Source: Bin87 sp965116565 (lineage in GTDB: Bacteria > Chloroflexota > Dehalococcoidia > Lucifugimonadales > UBA3495). From it: a DNA stretch of 64,000 nucleotides. Below are positions 59,587 to 64,000 of the stretch, piece by piece. Made by a program: the position numbers and the translations under genes. The stretch is taken from NCBI GenBank assembly GCA_965116565.1, contig OZ220699.1:248001-312000 (forward strand), in the 5' to 3' direction. The notes beneath the pieces are model-generated. The model had not been told where the DNA came from. It ran no database searches and was given only the letters and a program-made list of their open reading frames with translations. Numbering within the stretch: position 1 is the first letter of the stretch; each line of letters opens with the position of its first letter.

Positions 59587-60849
59587 TTGGTAGAGCCCCA
59601 AAGCGGCGGTAACCGCGCTGCGTCCTACGTGCGTCGGGCTGTGGGCCCGTGGCGCGCCTCCAACTTCCGGTGGTATTGGACCAGTTCCGCCACGCAGGCC
59701 CTGGCGCAGGGGATGCAGTTCCTGGTGCTGGGCTGGCTGGTCCTCGAGGTGACCGGTTCCAAAACGCAGTTCGGGTTGGTGGTGTTCCTCTACGGCGTGC
59801 CCAACGTGGGGCTGCTGATGGTGGGCGGGGTGATCGCCGACGCCATCGACCGGAAGCGGCTGCTGATGTCGATCCAGTTTGCGGTGGGCGTCGTGATCTC
59901 AGTGTTGGCGCTGCTTTCGTTCACGGGCGCGGTGGCCATTTGGCACATCTACCTGGCGGCGGTGCTGCTGGGCTCGCTGCAGGCGCTGAATCAGCCGGCG
60001 CGGGTGGCAATGGTGGCGGACCTTGTGGACCAGCGCGCGTTGCTGGACGCAGTGGCGCATTTCAACGCGGCGGTGCACATCGGGAGGATCGTCGGCCCGC
60101 CGCTGGTTGGGCTGGTCATCGACAACTTGAGCATCAGCGCCGCCCTGTTTCTCAACGGATCGTGCTATGTGGTGAGCGTGTTCTCCGTTTACTGGATCCG
60201 CATCTCACAACGCAGCGCCCGATCAGCCCACGAACCGGTACTGCGGCACTTCACCGATGGTCTGGTCCAAATCTGGCGTTCGCCGGTCCTGCTAACCGTG
60301 ATCGTGCTGGCCTGCTCGTGGGGCGGCTTTGGTATGAGCCACCTGGCGGCGCTGCCCGCCTTCGCGTGGGACCAACTGGGAGCCGACGCCTACCAGGCGG
60401 GACTGCTGCTGCTCGCGTCGGGAGTCGGTTCGTTGATCGGCAACCTGAGCATCACGTTCATGGGTCGGCGCTGGCTGTACCGGTGGCTGCTGGCGTGCCT
60501 GGGGCTGTTCTGCGTGTGCCTGACCCTGTTTGCGTGGTCGTCCAGCTTCTGGGTGTCGTGGACGGTGTTCCTGGTGCTGGGAATAGCCAGCCTGGGTACC
60601 GTGTGGCCGCTGGCCACCACCATCCTGCAGTTGGCATCGCCGGCGGAGATACGGGGCAGGGTGATGGGAATTCTGCACTTCACGCCCGGGTTCCATCACC
60701 TGGGGGCGCTGCCGCTGGCCGCGGCGTCCGGCTGGGTGGGCTGGTCCATATCCATCAGCGTGGCGGCCGGGCTGTGCCTGCTGGTCAGTCTCTGGTTCGG
60801 ATTGGGGCGCGCGTCGGGCCGGCAGCTGGCGCGCACGCCTACGGGGTAG
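59587..60849 (+). CDS. MFS transporter, start uncertain
   Basis: The permease is of the MFS_3 type with ASNFRWYWTSSATQALAQGMQFLVLGWLVLEVTGSKTQFGLVVFLYGVPNVGLLMVGGVIADAIDRKRLLMS at the start, LQALNQPARVAMVADLVDQRALLDAVAHFNAAVHIGRIVGPPLVG and LASPAEIRGRVMGILHF in the second half. No clear ribosome site exists. The first helix begins near residue 30 from TTG 59587; GTG codons at 59629 and 59641 are alternatives. The open frame before 59540 is antisense to the LLM gene and rejected. The gene converges with the gamma-glutamyltransferase gene. Confidence 0.82.
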   Translation: MVEPQSGGNRAASYVRRAVGPWRASNFRWYWTSSATQALAQGMQFLVLGWLVLEVTGSKTQFGLVVFLYGVPNVGLLMVGGVIADAIDRKRLLMSIQFAVGVVISVLALLSFTGAVAIWHIYLAAVLLGSLQALNQPARVAMVADLVDQRALLDAVAHFNAAVHIGRIVGPPLVGLVIDNLSISAALFLNGSCYVVSVFSVYWIRISQRSARSAHEPVLRHFTDGLVQIWRSPVLLTVIVLACSWGGFGMSHLAALPAFAWDQLGADAYQAGLLLLASGVGSLIGNLSITFMGRRWLYRWLLACLGLFCVCLTLFAWSSSFWVSWTVFLVLGIASLGTVWPLATTILQLASPAEIRGRVMGILHFTPGFHHLGALPLAAASGWVGWSISISVAAGLCLLVSLWFGLGRASGRQLARTPTG

Positions 60850-60940
60850 GTATTGAGCGTTTTGGCGGGAATTTCACCCTCCCGCCAGGGGCAGACGTGC
60901 CACACCTATCCCTCTCCCATCAAGGGAGAGGGGACATGCC
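60850..60940. repeat. Dispersed palindromic repeat (family A), copy 7, with perfect hairpin
   Basis: CCCTCTCCC (60910-60918) and GGGAGAGGG (60924-60932) pair perfectly around ATCAA. It lies between convergent genes and is a good candidate for a terminator of both. TTTCACCCTCCCGCC precedes it. Confidence 0.75.
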
Positions 60941-60999
60941 AGACTCTCGCCAACCGATCGGTGGAACGGGATTTCCGGTACAGGCGGTTGGCGATCCGG

Positions 61000-62805
61000 T
61001 TACAGGGCGAGGGCGTAGCAGGCGCGGCGCGGGTCTGCGCCGGTGCTGAGTGAGCCGGTATTCGCATCACGTACTGACACGGTGGCGCCGAGGCCGCAGT
61101 TGGCAGTTCGGTAGATTTTGTGGCCGAATGCCCGCAGCGCATCGGCGGTGCGCTCCGGTACGCCCTCCTCCAGGTCAAGTTGACCGGGATAGTAGACGTG
61201 GGGATAGAAGGAGTTCACGTTGCTCGATGTGGCGAACCGGGGCGATTCCACGGCCTGCTGGGGGTCCATGCCGAATACGACGGAGTTCAGGATGAGCTGG
61301 AGGTTGCCCTGCACCTGGTTGTCGCCGCCGGGGCAACCGACGGTCATGACGGGTTGGCCGTCCTTTGCGACGATGTAGTTGACCAAAGTGGTGCGCGGGC
61401 GCTTGCCTGGTTCAACGACGTTGGGGTGGCCCGGCTCGCAGTTGAACATCTCGATGCGCGTGCTGGGGCAAGCGCCGAGTTCGGGGAAGAACACCGACTT
61501 GGAGAAAGAGCCGCCGCTGATGGTGCCGCACACCAGATTGCCGTGCTTGTCCAGGACGGAAACGTGGGTTGTCCCGTCGTCTCCCGAGGAATCGGGGCCG
61601 GTGTAGATGGGTTCCGCCATAACCTGGGGAGCGGTCTTGCCGCTGAGTCGGGAGTATTTCCACGGGTCGCCCGGCTGCGGCTGCGCGGGATACGCGCCCT
61701 CTGGATCGATCAGCTGGGCGCGCTCGGCGGCGTATTCCTTGGAGAGCAGGCCGTCGATGGGAACGGTGGCGAAGTCTGGGTCGCCGTAGAACGCCTCACG
61801 GTCACCGAAGCATAGTTTCAGGGTTTCAGCGACGGTGTGGATGTAGGCGGGGCTGTTGTGACCCATGGCGCGGAGGTCGAAGTTTTCGAGGATGTTGAGG
61901 GCCTGCATGAGCATGGGCCCCTGGGTCCAGGTGTCCTGGCCCCAGACCTGGTGGCCGTTGAATGTGGTGGTGACGGGTCCGGCGAACTTGCTGCGGTAGC
62001 CAGCGAGGTCGTCCATGGTAACGATGCCGCCGACCGATTTGGTGGAATCGACGAATTGCCTGGCGATGGGGCCGCAGTAGAAGGCGTCGCGGGCGGCCTG
62101 GAGGCTGGCGCTGCGGGATCCGGTTTCGGCCAGCGACGCGTCGCGCATGGTTTTGAGAGTGTTGGCGAGTCCCGGCTGAACCATCGGCGCACCGGGAGCC
62201 GGAACCTCGCGGTTGTTGTAGAACACGTCCCAACCGCCGGGCGGGAAGTTGTCGAACTGCTCCTGTCCGGTCTCGGACTTCAGGCGTTCCAGCATGTATT
62301 CGTAGTGGGGAATGCCGTCCTCGGCGTAGCTGATGGCGGGGGCAACGACCTCGGCGAAGGACAGGGAGCCGTATCGCTCCAGCATGGAGATGAAGGCGTC
62401 GACGATGCCCGGCTGGGTGAAGGAGAGCGGGGCGTCCATGCCCGGGCCGGTGGGGATGCGCTCGTGTCCCCTGGAACGGTAGAACTCCGGCGTTGCCGCA
62501 GCCGGCGCGCCGCCCTGCCCGTTGAGGGAGGTGAGGTCGCCGCTGTTCGAGTCGTAGAGCATGAACACGCCCTCAGCGAGCAGCGAGTAGGAGGCGATGG
62601 GCTCCACCACGGCGGCGGCGAGGCTGGCGGCGACCATGGCGTCGAAGGCGTTGCCGCCGGCCATCAACATCTTCAAGCCGGCCATTGAGGTCAGGTAGTG
62701 GCCCGACGAGATGACTCCTTCGTTGGAACGAATGACGGGACGGCCGGTTTCGGGTAGAGCTACGTCGCCCTGTTCGAGATTGTGGACAGTCTGCTGGATT
62801 ACCAT
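61000..62805 (-). CDS. ggt: Gamma-glutamyltransferase family protein (Ntn hydrolase)
   Basis: The 601-residue precursor has the N-terminal EGVISSGHYLTSMAGLKMLMAGGNAFDAMVAASLAAAVVEPIASY region, LTSLNGQGGAP, GGIVTMDDLAGYR and the autocleavage site DDGTTHVSVLDKHGNLVCGT with Thr412 as nucleophile. The small subunit after cleavage is about 190 residues and ends ATVSVRDANTGSLSTGADPRRACYALAL. No signal peptide is seen, so location is uncertain. It transfers or hydrolyses gamma-glutamyl groups, for example of glutathione or gamma-glutamyl amides. AGGAGCAGAT precedes ATG 62805. It is 70 bases downstream of the acyl-CoA dehydrogenase-fold gene. Confidence 0.93.
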   Translation of the reverse strand: MVIQQTVHNLEQGDVALPETGRPVIRSNEGVISSGHYLTSMAGLKMLMAGGNAFDAMVAASLAAAVVEPIASYSLLAEGVFMLYDSNSGDLTSLNGQGGAPAAATPEFYRSRGHERIPTGPGMDAPLSFTQPGIVDAFISMLERYGSLSFAEVVAPAISYAEDGIPHYEYMLERLKSETGQEQFDNFPPGGWDVFYNNREVPAPGAPMVQPGLANTLKTMRDASLAETGSRSASLQAARDAFYCGPIARQFVDSTKSVGGIVTMDDLAGYRSKFAGPVTTTFNGHQVWGQDTWTQGPMLMQALNILENFDLRAMGHNSPAYIHTVAETLKLCFGDREAFYGDPDFATVPIDGLLSKEYAAERAQLIDPEGAYPAQPQPGDPWKYSRLSGKTAPQVMAEPIYTGPDSSGDDGTTHVSVLDKHGNLVCGTISGGSFSKSVFFPELGACPSTRIEMFNCEPGHPNVVEPGKRPRTTLVNYIVAKDGQPVMTVGCPGGDNQVQGNLQLILNSVVFGMDPQQAVESPRFATSSNVNSFYPHVYYPGQLDLEEGVPERTADALRAFGHKIYRTANCGLGATVSVRDANTGSLSTGADPRRACYALAL

Positions 62806-62875
62806 ATCTGCTCCTGGTTTGACGAATTGCTCACGTTGGATATGGGCCGAGGCGTGTTTGAGGTGCTGACGGGGT

Positions 62876-64000
62876 TTACGTCGATCCGGCCAAAGCCAGG
62901 CGGGCGAAATCCTGCCCGGCCAGGTCCATGGTGAGGGTGTCGCGATGGGCGGCGGCGTGGGCGTCCCGGTGATGGCGTTGCAGGGCCGAGGAATCGAAGA
63001 GGGCGTGGCCGCCGCTGATGTCGAACAGACGGTTGACGGCCTGGAGGCACAACTGGGTCGCGTACGCCTTGTCACGGCGATACTTTGCACGTTCAAGGAT
63101 GGAGAAGGTCCCACCGTCGCCGGCGCGGTCGAGGATCTCACGAACGTCCTGACGCACCAGCGCGCGGGCGGCGTCCACCTCGGCGGAAGCCTGGGAGAGG
63201 CGGATGTGCACGGCTTGGGACTCGGCGGTGCGACCCGGGCCGGCGGCGCCCCTCAAGCGGGCGATGAACTCGTCGATCATGCCCTGGGCGATGCCAAGCA
63301 TGGGCGCGACCAGGTCCCATCCCAGGAGGACCGTGATGGGCGCGCGGTAGCGGTCCTGGCGGTGAACACGCCATCCGCTGTAGTCGCCGTCGCCGGCGGT
63401 GGGGACGTCCAGGACACGATGGGATGGCACGAAGGCATCTGCGACGACGACGTCCTTGCTGCCGCTGCCGCGCAGGCCGGAGACGAACCACGTATCAACG
63501 ATTTCGAAGTCGGTTTTGGGGATGAGGACCCAGTTGCGCTCGCCGATGCCGGACACGCCGAGCATCAGCCAACCGGCGTGGTCGCAGCCGCTGGAGAACT
63601 CCCAGCGACCGGAGACTCGGTAGCCGCCGTCAACCGGGATGCACGTGGACTTGCCGGTGTTGAGCGAACTGGAGCAGAGCGCGTCGGGGTTGGCCTCAAA
63701 GACCTCCTCCTGCGCGGCCAGCGGCCAGTATCCGATAAGCCAGGCGTGGGCAGCCCAGAGGCCGTAGCACCAGCCGGTGGCGGGGCAGCCTCGGGCCAGT
63801 TCCTCGGCGACGTCCAGGGCGAGGGAGTAGTCCACATCCAGCCCCCCGAACCGTTTGGGTACGGCTATGCGGTATAGGCCAGACGCCAGCAGTTTCGCCA
63901 CGTTTTCATCGGGCAATCTGCGGAGTTGTTCGGCACGGGCGGCGCGGTCCTTGAGGACCGGAACCAGCGCGGAGGCGCGACGCAACAATTCGTCCGGCGC
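62876..64000 (-). CDS. Acyl-CoA dehydrogenase-fold flavin monooxygenase, partial at window edge
   Basis: The visible 374 residues run to the window edge with no stop upstream, so the gene is cut. The protein has the ACAD-like N-terminus (VPKRFGGLDVDYSLALDVAEELARGCPATGWCYGLWAAHAW), FSSGCDHAGWLMLGVSG and SGSKDVVVADAFVPSHRVLD, the pattern of HsaA/HpaB/DszC-like two-component monooxygenases rather than true dehydrogenases (no catalytic Glu seen). The C-terminal GHALFDSSALQRHHRDAHAAAHR is typical of that group. It oxidises aromatic or thiophenic substrates with reduced flavin from a partner reductase, which is not visible here. Confidence 0.88.
   Translation of the reverse strand, partial: APDELLRRASALVPVLKDRAARAEQLRRLPDENVAKLLASGLYRIAVPKRFGGLDVDYSLALDVAEELARGCPATGWCYGLWAAHAWLIGYWPLAAQEEVFEANPDALCSSSLNTGKSTCIPVDGGYRVSGRWEFSSGCDHAGWLMLGVSGIGERNWVLIPKTDFEIVDTWFVSGLRGSGSKDVVVADAFVPSHRVLDVPTAGDGDYSGWRVHRQDRYRAPITVLLGWDLVAPMLGIAQGMIDEFIARLRGAAGPGRTAESQAVHIRLSQASAEVDAARALVRQDVREILDRAGDGGTFSILERAKYRRDKAYATQLCLQAVNRLFDISGGHALFDSSALQRHHRDAHAAAHRDTLTMDLAGQDFARLALAGST

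Noticed and set aside
62806..63141. N-terminal extension of gamma-glutamyltransferase
   Set aside because: It overlaps the acyl-CoA dehydrogenase-fold gene in another frame and a good start exists at 62805.

Overview
The window is a gene-dense, high-GC bacterial chromosome segment of 64 kb. It holds about 57 protein genes, no rRNA, and no tRNA that I could recognise. The gene content suggests a heterotrophic Chloroflexota bacterium, probably of the SAR202/Dehalococcoidia type. This is an inference from four luciferase-like flavin monooxygenases, two GMC oxidoreductases, carboxymuconolactone-decarboxylase paralogs, PuuE-like deacetylases, a DUF1800/DUF1501 pair and a mycothiol-type DinB enzyme. 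There is no phylogenetic marker except TypA. Most genes have a clear AGGAGG-like ribosome site, and this decided many starts.

Layout. 0-6.4 kb: GMC oxidoreductase, a small membrane protein, an SDR, and a fused sensor kinase-response regulator. The last has Glu where the phosphoacceptor His should be and an in-frame TGA near its likely N-terminus. 6.5-12.5 kb: a phased direct-repeat operator array, then VOC protein, two beta-propellers, MFS transporter and amidohydrolase. 12.5-18.4 kb: aldo/keto reductase, MFS (probable ATT start), M24 hydrolase, phosphotriesterase-like hydrolase and M19 dipeptidase. 18.4-19.4 kb: a two-gene island with a PD-(D/E)XK nuclease. 19.6-26.5 kb: LLM monooxygenases, SMP-30 lactonase, PuuE-like deacetylase, FAD amine oxidase and a Gfo/Idh protein. 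26.9-33.5 kb: PPOX flavoprotein, three tandem CMD paralogs, two deacetylases, cupin and crotonase. 33.7-38.7 kb: MFS, nitroreductase, hydroxyacid oxidase and a copper nitrite reductase (nirK). 39-46.2 kb: a DUF1800-DUF1501-NHL operon, an MqnA-like protein, dienelactone hydrolase, RidA and LLM. 46.4-47.8 kb: an IS256-family element. 48.5-64 kb: M20 amidohydrolase, a PIN-domain gene pair, typA, MDMPI enzyme, alpha/beta hydrolase, MFS, a second GMC oxidoreductase, VOC, LLM, MFS, gamma-glutamyltransferase, and an acyl-CoA-dehydrogenase-fold monooxygenase cut by the window edge.

Taken together this is a catabolic and uptake region. Flavin monooxygenases, GMC/SDR/AKR oxidoreductases, lactonases and many hydrolases would open and oxidise diverse small organic compounds, and five MFS carriers could move substrates or products. 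Few genes form long operons. Most are single units or pairs with their own ribosome sites, which fits a broad, modular degradation repertoire.

Intergenic DNA carries several families of short palindromic repeats and 14-16 bp tandem repeats. One dispersed palindromic repeat lies in frame inside the second GMC gene. The observations I rate highest are the degenerate fused kinase-regulator with its phased operator, the in-frame palindromic repeat, the nuclease/membrane-protein pair, the PIN gene pair and the CMD triplet.
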